Origin: Candidatus Methanocorpusculum equi
Lineage (GTDB): Archaea > Halobacteriota > Methanomicrobia > Methanomicrobiales > Methanocorpusculaceae
Assembly (NCBI GenBank): GCA_018065685.1
Contig: JAGHSU010000116.1
Location: 1 to 9,309 of the forward strand
Direction: 5' to 3'
Length of the DNA: 9,309 nt
Of the stretch, positions 1 through 4,971 are shown piece after piece; position 1 is the first letter of the stretch, and the number at the start of each line of letters is the position of its first letter. The notes under the pieces are model-generated. The model made no database searches, was not told the DNA's origin, and worked only from the letters and a program-made list of their open reading frames with translations. The position numbers were made by a program, and so were the translations under genes.

Positions 1-8
1 GGTGCAGA

Positions 9-82
9 GGACTCGTGGTCTAGTTGGCTATGACGTCGCCTTGACATGGCGGAGGTCCTGAGTTCGAGTCTCAGCGGGTCCA
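9..82 (+). tRNA. tRNA-Val (anticodon GAC)
   Basis: A complete cloverleaf can be drawn by hand. The acceptor stem pairs 9-15 with 75-81 (one G-U), the D stem pairs 18-20 with 32-34, and the anticodon stem pairs 36-40 with 48-52. The 7-base loop TTGACAT puts GAC at the anticodon (43-45). The T stem pairs 58-62 with 70-74 around the loop TTCGAGT. The discriminator is A82; the following bases are CTA, so the CCA end must be added after transcription. There is no intron and no long variable arm. Anticodon GAC reads valine codons GUC and GUU. The T-rich stretch at 91-113 downstream can end transcription. Confidence 0.96.
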
Positions 83-87
83 CTAGG

Positions 88-136
88 TTATATATTTTTA
101 GACATTATTTTTCAGATTATTTAGATTAATCGGGGT
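88..136 (+). promoter_or_regulatory. Probable promoter and Shine-Dalgarno of the isochorismatase-like gene
   Basis: A TATA-like stretch (TTATATAT, 88-95) is followed by an AT-rich leader. GGGGT at 132-136 resembles an archaeal Shine-Dalgarno and lies three bases before the ATA at 140. A start site near 115-120 would leave a leader of about 20-25 nt. This contrasts with the other promoters of the window, which suggest leaderless mRNAs. The same T-rich stretch may also terminate the tRNA. Confidence 0.4.
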
Positions 137-139
137 AAT

Positions 140-640
140 ATAACGCAGAATACAGCACTTTTTGTTATTGATCTTCAAAATGACATTACGAAAAACTATC
201 GTGAGATTATTGACTCTGTTAACGCTGCAGTGGAGTGGGCGGAAAAACAGCAGCTGTATGTTGTCTATATCAGGCACGAAAACATAACTGCCGGAGCCGG
301 GACCTTCAGGCCGGGAACAAAAGGAGCAGCGCTGGTACCAGAACTGCGCGTTGTGTCCGCGGATGTCTTTGTAAAAACAAAAAGCAATGCTTTAACCAGC
401 GTGGAATTTTCTGCATTCATTTCGGAACATGGGATTACAGAGTTTTATGTCTGCGGGGCAGATGCAGCGGCCTGTGTGAAATCAACCTGTTACAACATGA
501 GTAAAACCGGATACAAAGTGACCGTCCTCTCCGACTGTGTCACAAGTTACGACAAAGGAAAGATTCCCGGGATGCTGACCTATTATGAAAAGAAAGGATG
601 TATTCTGAAAACATCTGATGAGGTCATGTCCGGGATTTAG
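140..640 (+). CDS. Isochorismatase-family cysteine hydrolase (apparent ATA start)
   Basis: A predicted cytoplasmic hydrolase of the isochorismatase/nicotinamidase superfamily, 166 residues from codon 140 (members are commonly about 180). The catalytic triad is visible: Asp11 in ALFVIDLQND, Lys79 in FVKTKSNAL (the K-x3-S/N-A-F/L pattern) and the nucleophile Cys112 in CGADAAACVKST. The substrate cannot be told. The frame is open from 125, but it has no ATG, GTG or TTG before GTG 230. Starting at 230 would delete the first strand and catalytic Asp11. The codons from 140 read I/M-T-Q-N-T-A-L-F-V-I-D, the usual N-terminus of the family, and a Shine-Dalgarno-like GGGGT ends at 136. I therefore place the start at ATA 140, either a rare non-canonical start or an ATG mutated to ATA. 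The gene is single, just downstream of a tRNA. Confidence 0.8.
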   Translation: MTQNTALFVIDLQNDITKNYREIIDSVNAAVEWAEKQQLYVVYIRHENITAGAGTFRPGTKGAALVPELRVVSADVFVKTKSNALTSVEFSAFISEHGITEFYVCGADAAACVKSTCYNMSKTGYKVTVLSDCVTSYDKGKIPGMLTYYEKKGCILKTSDEVMSGI

Positions 641-704
641 ATTCAAAGCGCCGGAACAAACAGAAAATGAAGAGTGCATCCCGCGGAACGTCCGGGGGAT
701 TATC

Positions 705-800
705 ATGACTGTAGAAAAGATCCGGGTAACTATTCATCCGCTTATTCAGATTGGGAAAGCGTACTGTTTATTATCCCATCCAACGCACAATCGCGCTTAA
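705..800 (+). CDS. Possible 31-residue small ORF or 5' gene remnant
   Basis: An ATG at 705 is preceded by GGGGGAT (694-700) at normal Shine-Dalgarno spacing and opens a 31-codon frame (MTVEKIRVTIHPLIQIGKAY...) ending at 798-800. I do not recognise the peptide. It lies between the hydrolase stop and the duplicated lipoprotein promoter at 811. It could be a genuine small protein, the 5' stump of a gene cut off by arrival of the lipoprotein module, or chance. The good ribosome binding site is the only positive evidence. Confidence 0.2.
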   Translation: MTVEKIRVTIHPLIQIGKAYCLLSHPTHNRA

Positions 801-810
801 AACACGGATT

Positions 811-853
811 CCCCAAAACCTTTATCCCCTCAGCCGCACTATAATAGTGTATC
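811..853 (+). promoter_or_regulatory. Promoter of the small lipoprotein gene (leaderless type)
   Basis: CCCCAAAACC (811-820) followed by TTTATCC (821-827) fits an archaeal BRE plus TATA box. An AT-rich patch, ACTATAATAG (838-847), lies before the ATG. The TATA-like element begins 33 bp before the ATG and there is no Shine-Dalgarno, so transcription would start at or a few bases before the start codon. From 810 to 856 this stretch is 44/47 identical to 2049-2095. Confidence 0.6.
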
Positions 854-1303
854 ATGAAGAAAACCATCTTCTTATCCATCTCCGCAACCCTCCTGCTCTG
901 TGCAGTCCTCTGCACGGCGGGCTGCGTCGAAGCCCCCACTGACCCGATTGTGGGCACCTATGTGACAGAAACCGACAGCTCAGTCTCCTATGCCGTCTTC
1001 GAAAACAGCGGCACCGGCTGCTTTGCGGAAGCCGCAGCCGCGACCGCTGAGACCGGCGAAGACGCATGGGTGCTTACAGGCACCTGCAGCTGGACCGCAG
1101 CCGATTCGAAGAACACCTGCACGCTTACCTTTGCGGACGGGAGGGCAGTGACCGCGGTGCTCAACGCGGAGCACGGGGTGATGACCATCGGAGGCGTCGA
1201 GTATCAGAAGTATCCGAGCGAGCTCTCCGGGTCGGCGAAATCGCGGAAGACAGCGCTACAGACGGTGATGGTGGAGCTGGGGGTGTTGGCGGTGCTGGAA
1301 TAA
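854..1303 (+). CDS. Small secreted lipoprotein, function unknown
   Basis: A 149-residue predicted lipoprotein. Residues 1-23 are a signal peptide (KK, hydrophobic core, LLLCAVLCTAG) with a lipobox ending at Cys24 (T-A-G-C), so the mature protein should be anchored to the outer face of the membrane. The mature part (about 25-125) alternates strand-like segments: a VGTYVTE start, a DAWVLTGTCSW segment, TCTLTFADG and VMTIGGVEYQKYP. This suggests a small beta-rich, lipocalin-like fold, but I recognise no family. Two mature cysteines could form a disulfide. The start follows from the leaderless promoter at exactly the spacing seen for the larger lipoprotein at 2093, with which it shares promoter and signal peptide but not the mature domain. 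A T-run follows at 1328-1333. Confidence 0.8.
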   Translation: MKKTIFLSISATLLLCAVLCTAGCVEAPTDPIVGTYVTETDSSVSYAVFENSGTGCFAEAAAATAETGEDAWVLTGTCSWTAADSKNTCTLTFADGRAVTAVLNAEHGVMTIGGVEYQKYPSELSGSAKSRKTALQTVMVELGVLAVLE

Positions 1304-1327
1304 CCCCCTGACACCTGACACTCACCC

Positions 1328-1333
1328 TTTTTT
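1328..1333 (+). terminator. T-run terminator after the small lipoprotein gene
   Basis: Six consecutive T residues within CACCCTTTTTTCACC lie 25 bp after the TAA stop. A short T-run is the usual archaeal intrinsic termination signal; there is no obvious hairpin. Confidence 0.5.
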
Positions 1334-1345
1334 CACCAATCACAC

Positions 1346-1394
1346 CATAGTAAACATCATATCATAGTAAACCAAATATATTCACAGAATTTCC
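1346..1394 (+). promoter_or_regulatory. Putative promoter/operator of the toxin-antitoxin operon with a direct repeat
   Basis: The decamer CATAGTAAAC occurs at 1346-1355 and again at 1363-1372, a 17-bp period. Between them lies CATATC (1358-1363), about 35 bp before the GTG start. This matches the position of the TTTATC element in the other promoters. An AT-rich AAATATAT follows at 1374-1381. No Shine-Dalgarno precedes GTG 1395. Two equal sites bracketing a TATA-like element look like an autoregulatory operator; that role is inference. Confidence 0.45.
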
Positions 1395-1703
1395 GTGTCA
1401 GAATATATCAGCATCAGAGACCATGTCCTATCCCTCCTCGCAGAGCACATACAGGAGATACGGACACGTTTCGGCATCGACACGCTTCAGCTCTTCGGCT
1501 CCGTCTCACGGGGCGAAGACACACCTCTTTCTGATATTGACCTTCTCTATACGTTCCAGCCCGGAGCACTGAGCCTTGAACATGTGGCAGGACTTGAAGA
1601 CTATCTTGAAGACCTGTTTGAAAGAAGGGTCGATTTGGTCTCCCGGAAATGGATTAACCCGTACTTCCGTGATACTGTTCTTCGCGAGGCAATCTCCGTA
1701 TGA
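1395..1703 (+). CDS. MNT-type nucleotidyltransferase antitoxin (MntA-like)
   Basis: A 102-residue minimal nucleotidyltransferase. The active site is visible: LFGSVSRGEDTPLSDIDLL contains the GSX10DXD signature (Gly35, Ser36, Asp47, Asp49). Asp80 in RRVDLVSRK fits the third catalytic Asp. In characterised MNT-HEPN systems this antitoxin transfers AMP to the Tyr of the HEPN toxin's RX4HXY motif and so silences it. That is known for the family, not shown here. The gene starts with GTG; the frame is closed upstream by a TAA at 1368-1370 and offers no other nearby start. It overlaps the toxin gene by four bases (ATGA, 1700-1703), so the two are translationally coupled. The full catalytic set suggests an active antitoxin. 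Confidence 0.92.
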   Translation: MSEYISIRDHVLSLLAEHIQEIRTRFGIDTLQLFGSVSRGEDTPLSDIDLLYTFQPGALSLEHVAGLEDYLEDLFERRVDLVSRKWINPYFRDTVLREAISV

Positions 1704-2038
1704 ATATAAACGACTCCGACCGGTTTTTCCTGACGCACATCAGAGAGGAGATAGTGCTTCTTGATTCATTAACCCCGGGCCTCACGATTGATAAACTCCT
1801 GGAGGATGCGTATCTGAAACACTGTATTCAGAAGTCCCTGGAGATTATCGGCGAGGCTGCAAAGCGGGTCTCTGAAGAAACCCGGAGTCTGTGCCCGTCA
1901 ATTGCCTGGTGGAAGTACCGGAAACTTCGGAACCGTCTCACGCATGAATATTTCAGTGTTGACTGGGAGCTTGTCTGGACAATTCTTGAGGATGATATTC
2001 CGGTTTTGAAGATGTGTGTTGAGAAGCTGCTTGGCTAA
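1700..2038 (+). CDS. HEPN-domain RNase toxin (HepT-like, DUF86)
   Basis: A 112-residue all-helical HEPN protein, the usual length for DUF86/HepT. The catalytic motif RX4HXY is intact: Arg77-Asn78 through His82 and Tyr84 in LRNRLTHEYF. Family knowledge: HEPN dimers cut RNA with the R/H pair, and the Tyr is the AMPylation site used by the partner antitoxin. The start ATG overlaps the antitoxin stop (ATGA), with a weak GAGG about ten bases upstream. The conserved I-I-G-E-A-A-K-R segment (residues 49-56) is also typical. The pair sits between two lipoprotein genes with duplicated promoters. It may serve in cell stress or phage response, or be a selfish stabilising module; the sequence does not decide. 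Confidence 0.92.
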   Translation: MNINDSDRFFLTHIREEIVLLDSLTPGLTIDKLLEDAYLKHCIQKSLEIIGEAAKRVSEETRSLCPSIAWWKYRKLRNRLTHEYFSVDWELVWTILEDDIPVLKMCVEKLLG

Positions 2039-2049
2039 CCCGTTTTTAT

Positions 2050-2092
2050 CCCCAAAACCTTTATCCACTCAGCCGTACTATAATAGAGTATC
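2050..2092 (+). promoter_or_regulatory. Promoter of the large lipoprotein gene (leaderless type)
   Basis: CCCCAAAACC followed by TTTATCC (2060-2066) forms a BRE plus TATA-like element beginning 33 bp before ATG 2093. It is followed by ACTATAATAG as at 838-847. There is no Shine-Dalgarno. This is a near copy of 811-853 and, with it, defines a promoter module used by at least two exported proteins here. Confidence 0.6.
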
Positions 2093-3604
2093 ATGAGAAA
2101 AACACTCATTATTACAATCACAGCAGCCCTCCTGCTCTGTGCAGTCCTCTGCACCGCAGGCTGCGTCACCAAAGACCAGATCCCCGACGACTGGCTGGAC
2201 TTCACTGACGATGCACCATCAGTACTGCACTTTGAAGCAAACGAAACCACTGTCACCCTCGATTCGCAGGGAGGTTCCGGCGGCACGGCATCGGTCACAG
2301 CAACCTATGGGCGGCCAATGCCGTCTGCAACGATGCCGACAAAGACCGGGTATATCTTCAACGGATACTTTGATGCGCAGTCAGGCAGCAACCAGTACTA
2401 CACTGCAGACGGTTCCAGTGCAAGAGACTGGGATAAAGAGGCAGCAGCCGCAACGCTCTACGCAAAATGGACCGCAAATCAGTACACGGTAACGCTCGAC
2501 GCAAAAGGCGGCACGGGAGGGAGTTCGACGGTCACTGCGACCTATGATGCACCGATGCCGCCAGCAACGATGCCGACCTTAACCGGCTACACCTTTGCCG
2601 GTTGGAGTCCAGCAGTACCGGCAACGATGCCTGCGGAAAATACCACCTGCGTTGCTCAGTGGACAGCCAACCAGTACACGGTTACCTTCGACGCACAGGG
2701 ACACGGAACTGCACCTGCTGAAGAGAAAGTAAACCACGGCGGAAAAGTCAGTGAGCCGACCGCACCGACTGAAACAGGCTACACCTTCGGTGGCTGGTAC
2801 AAAGAAGCGGCATGCACCAATGCATGGGACTTCGAAAACGACACCGTAACCGGAAACACGACGCTCTACGCAAAATGGACAGTTAATCAGTACACCATCA
2901 CCATCTCCGATGCAATCCAGTTCGGTACTGTTACATCCTCTGCTTCATCTGCTGTCATGGGTACAACAATCACTCTGACTGTTACCCCCAACTCTGGCTA
3001 TCAGCTCAAAGAGAATTCACTTGAAGGAACGTACAGCGGTTCAAGTAAAGTCACTATCACCAATGTTACTGAGAATACATACACCTTCAGTATGCCTGAC
3101 GCTGATGTTACGGTAACTGCAGTCTTTGAGCTCATCGACAAAGACATCACGATAGATGAAAGCGGGAATGCCCAGGTAAACGAGTACGCTGTCCCTATTA
3201 GTGACGGAGAGGATGTCTCCGTCAGAGTGGTTTCAGCAACGAACCTGAACAGAGAAAAAGGTGCCCACTACAAAGCACAAGATGAAACAGCCACGCCTTC
3301 AGGAGTGACCGTCTATTCGATATTCAACTTCGCGGGGGAGGTAAAAACGGATGATAAGTCAGTACTGACCGTTGAGGTAACGCTTCCACTGTCATCGGCA
3401 GATACTCTAAAGGATACCATCTGTCTTGAAATGTATAAGGACGGACAATGGATACAGATTAAACCGACCGGGGAACCGACTCAAAGCGGAAATGTGTACA
3501 CCTACACCTTCAAGGTGGAGCATTACTGTCCGCTTGCCATTGTATCGGCTCCCTCACCCTCCGGCAGCTACACGCTTAGCATCCCCTCTGAGGTTACCCT
3601 CTAA
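2093..3604 (+). CDS. Surface lipoprotein with InlB-type B repeats, ended early by an in-frame TAA
   Basis: A 503-residue exported protein. The signal peptide and lipobox end at Cys24 (CTAGC), identical over its hydrophobic core to that of the gene at 854. Three InlB B-repeats (Listeria-Bacteroides repeat type) follow at about 52-126, 127-190 and 191-262. Each runs from a Y/TTVT-L/F-D start through T-GY-F-GW/Y to a terminal W, with AKW/AQW ends. A related, divergent beta repeat follows (about 263-345), ending in SMPDADVTVTAVF. The rest, about 346-503, looks beta-rich, with IQIKPTGEPT and YTYTFKVEHYCPLAI; the start of another beta domain (GSYTLSIPSEVTL) is broken at TAA 3602-3604. The same frame continues to 3976 without another stop, so this is probably a nonsense-truncated 626-residue protein. 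Such repeat proteins are usually cell-surface adhesins. The repeats share similar DNA and could recombine. Confidence 0.85.
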   Translation: MRKTLIITITAALLLCAVLCTAGCVTKDQIPDDWLDFTDDAPSVLHFEANETTVTLDSQGGSGGTASVTATYGRPMPSATMPTKTGYIFNGYFDAQSGSNQYYTADGSSARDWDKEAAAATLYAKWTANQYTVTLDAKGGTGGSSTVTATYDAPMPPATMPTLTGYTFAGWSPAVPATMPAENTTCVAQWTANQYTVTFDAQGHGTAPAEEKVNHGGKVSEPTAPTETGYTFGGWYKEAACTNAWDFENDTVTGNTTLYAKWTVNQYTITISDAIQFGTVTSSASSAVMGTTITLTVTPNSGYQLKENSLEGTYSGSSKVTITNVTENTYTFSMPDADVTVTAVFELIDKDITIDESGNAQVNEYAVPISDGEDVSVRVVSATNLNREKGAHYKAQDETATPSGVTVYSIFNFAGEVKTDDKSVLTVEVTLPLSSADTLKDTICLEMYKDGQWIQIKPTGEPTQSGNVYTYTFKVEHYCPLAIVSAPSPSGSYTLSIPSEVTL

Positions 3605-3976
3605 AAAGGAACGTCGAAGTCAGCCGAGGTCGGGGTGACATTAACCAACTGGACAGAATCCGATGGAAAAGTAAGCGTCACACTGGACTCGAATGATGTT
3701 GAGGTTGATGAGGAGGCAGGTCAGAAAACAAAGTTCTTCCTGAAACTAAACGGCAGCCCGGAGACAAAAGCATACTATCAGATTAAGAAGGAATCCGGCG
3801 GATCGCTCGTAGCTGCAGGGACTACAGTCTTAGGGCCGGTTCCTCCGGACAGTATGACTGCATCGGAGCCGTCTTACTTCAACGAGAACCTCATCTTCTC
3901 CTTTACCGGCAATCCGCCGGTTGCCGGAACGTATACGGGAACCATCACCTTTACCGCATCAGTGAGCAACGACTAA
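3605..3976 (+). pseudogene. Separated C-terminal beta domain of the large surface lipoprotein
   Basis: The frame of the 2093 gene continues directly after TAA 3602-3604 as KGTSKSAEVGVTLTNW... to a TAA at 3974-3976. Together with the last residues before the stop it makes one beta-sandwich-like domain, SYTLSIPSEVTL-stop-KGTSK through AGTYTGTITFTASVS, so one strand lies before the stop and the others after it. Changing the TAA to AAA restores a continuous reading frame. A GTG at 3635, with GAGGT just upstream (3626-3630), could allow reinitiation and give a 113-residue product. That product would lack a signal peptide and the first strand, so a stand-alone gene is less likely. Rare readthrough of TAA is the other option. 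Confidence 0.75.
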
Positions 3977-3980
3977 TTCC

Positions 3981-3986
3981 CTTTTT
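3981..3986 (+). terminator. T-run terminator after the surface lipoprotein
   Basis: TTCCCTTTTTTGCC lies directly after the stop at 3974-3976. It is a six-T run like the one after the small lipoprotein gene. It follows the second stop, not the internal TAA, which supports 2093-3976 being one original transcription unit. Confidence 0.5.
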
Positions 3987-4029
3987 TGCCTGCGGGAGAT
4001 TTTCAAAGAGAGGTTTGGGTGGATTATCC

Positions 4030-4140
4030 ATCCGCGGGTGTTTTTGCGGGTGTTGTAACTTAGCTGTGATTTTTTTGACGCGCATTCGCGCTTAGAATCC
4101 ACACCGTAAGTTACAACAACCGCGAAGAACACCAGCGGCT
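4030..4140. repeat. Inverted-repeat element, short copy (TGTTGTAACTTA ends)
   Basis: TGTTGTAACTTA (4051-4062) is repeated inverted and perfectly at 4107-4118, enclosing 44 bp. The inversion continues outward to about 4030 and 4140 with one gap and four mismatches, giving arms of about 33 bp. The inner right part (4097-4118) matches 6372-6393 at 21 of 22 bases. The left end matches 6172-6183 exactly. The element lies between two convergent genes. The centre holds T7 (4070-4076) and a small GCGCATTCGCGC hairpin (4079-4090). It could be a non-autonomous mobile element or a structured transcript end; no target duplication is clear. The rest of 3977-4248 holds no gene that I can support. Confidence 0.65.
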
Positions 4141-4225
4141 AAAGGGCAGCGCAACGGCGGGCGGCAGGCACTCTCACCTTTCCCTCCGGCACACACACCT
4201 ATCTGCTCACATCAGCCGGAAATTT

Positions 4226-4255
4226 AAAAAAAAAAGATATCCGTCTGTTCAGACG
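4226..4255 (-). terminator. Hairpin plus T10 terminator of the flavoprotein gene
   Basis: On the minus strand CGTCTG-AA-CAGACG (4242-4255) overlaps the stop codon and is followed, six bases on, by ten T residues (A10 on the plus strand, 4226-4235). Both a hairpin and a long T-run are present. Confidence 0.6.
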
Positions 4256-4809
4256 AACTTTTTACCGAATGCTTTTGCTTCGGCAATGTATTCGGGATTC
4301 TTTTCTGCTGCGTCTTTTACATGCATCATGTTCTTCCACATAAATCCGCAGTCCTTCCAGCCGAACATGCCGCCAAAGACATGGGCGTTTGACCCGTGGA
4401 CTCCTGCTGCAACATCCTCACCCATGCTTCCGATGGTGACAATGGTCCCGAACTTTTTGTCCTTCGGGATTTTTGAGGAGAAGTCTGCACGCACCATTGC
4501 ATACATACGGTCTATGAATGCGAGGAAGAGTGCGGGGGCGCGTCCGAAGTAGACCGGGGCTGAGAAGATAATGCCGTCTGCTGCTTCAATCTTTTCAACA
4601 ATCTCCTGCATGCCGTCCTTCTGGACACAGTATTTGTTCTCCGGTGCTTTGCAGTAGCCGCAGTCGAGACACGGCTTAATCTGAAGGTCCGCGAGGCGGA
4701 TGAGTTCGGTTTCTGCTCCGGCTTCAGCGGCGCCTTCAAGGGCTGCTTTGGTGAGTGTCAGTCCGTTTCCTTTGCGGGCGGACCCGACAATGCCTATTAA
4801 TTTAGTCAT
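4249..4809 (-). CDS. Iron-sulfur flavoprotein, NAD(P)H-dependent FMN reductase-like
   Basis: A 186-residue flavodoxin-fold protein. The N-terminal strand and phosphate loop (KLIGIVGSARKGNGLT) bind the FMN phosphate. PCLDCGYCKAPENKYC gives the compact cluster motif CX2CX2CX7C (Cys47, 50, 53, 61) typical of archaeal Isf, which carries a 4Fe-4S cluster and FMN. SAPVYFGRAPALFLAFIDRM is the second FMN-contacting loop. Known Isf proteins accept electrons from ferredoxin and have been linked to oxygen or peroxide detoxification; the partner here is unknown. The ATG is preceded by a TATA-like TAAATA 28 bp upstream and no Shine-Dalgarno. The gene has its own promoter and follows the radical SAM gene on the same strand, separated by 155 bp holding a tandem repeat. 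Confidence 0.9.
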   Translation of the reverse strand: MTKLIGIVGSARKGNGLTLTKAALEGAAEAGAETELIRLADLQIKPCLDCGYCKAPENKYCVQKDGMQEIVEKIEAADGIIFSAPVYFGRAPALFLAFIDRMYAMVRADFSSKIPKDKKFGTIVTIGSMGEDVAAGVHGSNAHVFGGMFGWKDCGFMWKNMMHVKDAAEKNPEYIAEAKAFGKKFV

Positions 4810-4831
4810 ATGTTTTTATTGGTTTCCCATG

Positions 4832-4842
4832 TATTTAGGTTT
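4832..4842 (-). promoter_or_regulatory. Promoter of the flavoprotein gene
   Basis: Read on the minus strand, an A-rich run then ACC (BRE-like) is followed by TAAATA (4837-4832), starting 28 bp before the ATG. This is the spacing for a leaderless transcript. Confidence 0.55.
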
Positions 4843-4873
4843 TTTCTTCAGTGAATGAATCGTATCTGCCCCG

Positions 4874-4971
4874 CAGCTCTATCCCTGCAGCCCCTGCCCT
4901 GCCGCTCCTTTCCAGCAGTCTCTTCCCTGCAGTCTCTTCCCTGCAGTCCCTTGTCTGCAGTCCCTTATCCT
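4874..4971. repeat. 14-bp tandem repeat (seven units) over the radical SAM 3' end
   Basis: Seven consecutive 14-base units can be read on the plus strand, starting at 4874, 4888, 4902, 4916, 4930, 4944 and 4958, around a consensus CAGTCTCTTCCCTG. Units four and five are identical; the outer ones are more diverged. The last unit contains the stop codon of the radical SAM gene (4965-4967). The period is not a multiple of three, so unit gain or loss would shift only the tail and the untranslated region. Confidence 0.8.

Noticed and set aside
742..957. Minus-strand frames opposite both signal-peptide regions with a similar TQPAVQRTAQSRR stretch (also 2035-2298)
   Set aside because: The similarity is the mirror of the duplicated promoter and signal-peptide DNA on the plus strand, not an antisense gene pair.
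1190..1311. Glycine-rich alternative frame (GGAGGVGGAGITP) at the end of the small lipoprotein gene, hinting at a frameshift
   Set aside because: The annotated frame keeps the G/C-rich third positions expected here through to its stop, so the glycine run is a composition effect of a GGT/GTG-rich stretch.
4874..4971. The 14-bp repeat array considered as a CRISPR array
   Set aside because: The units are contiguous with no spacers and much shorter than CRISPR repeats; it is a simple tandem repeat.
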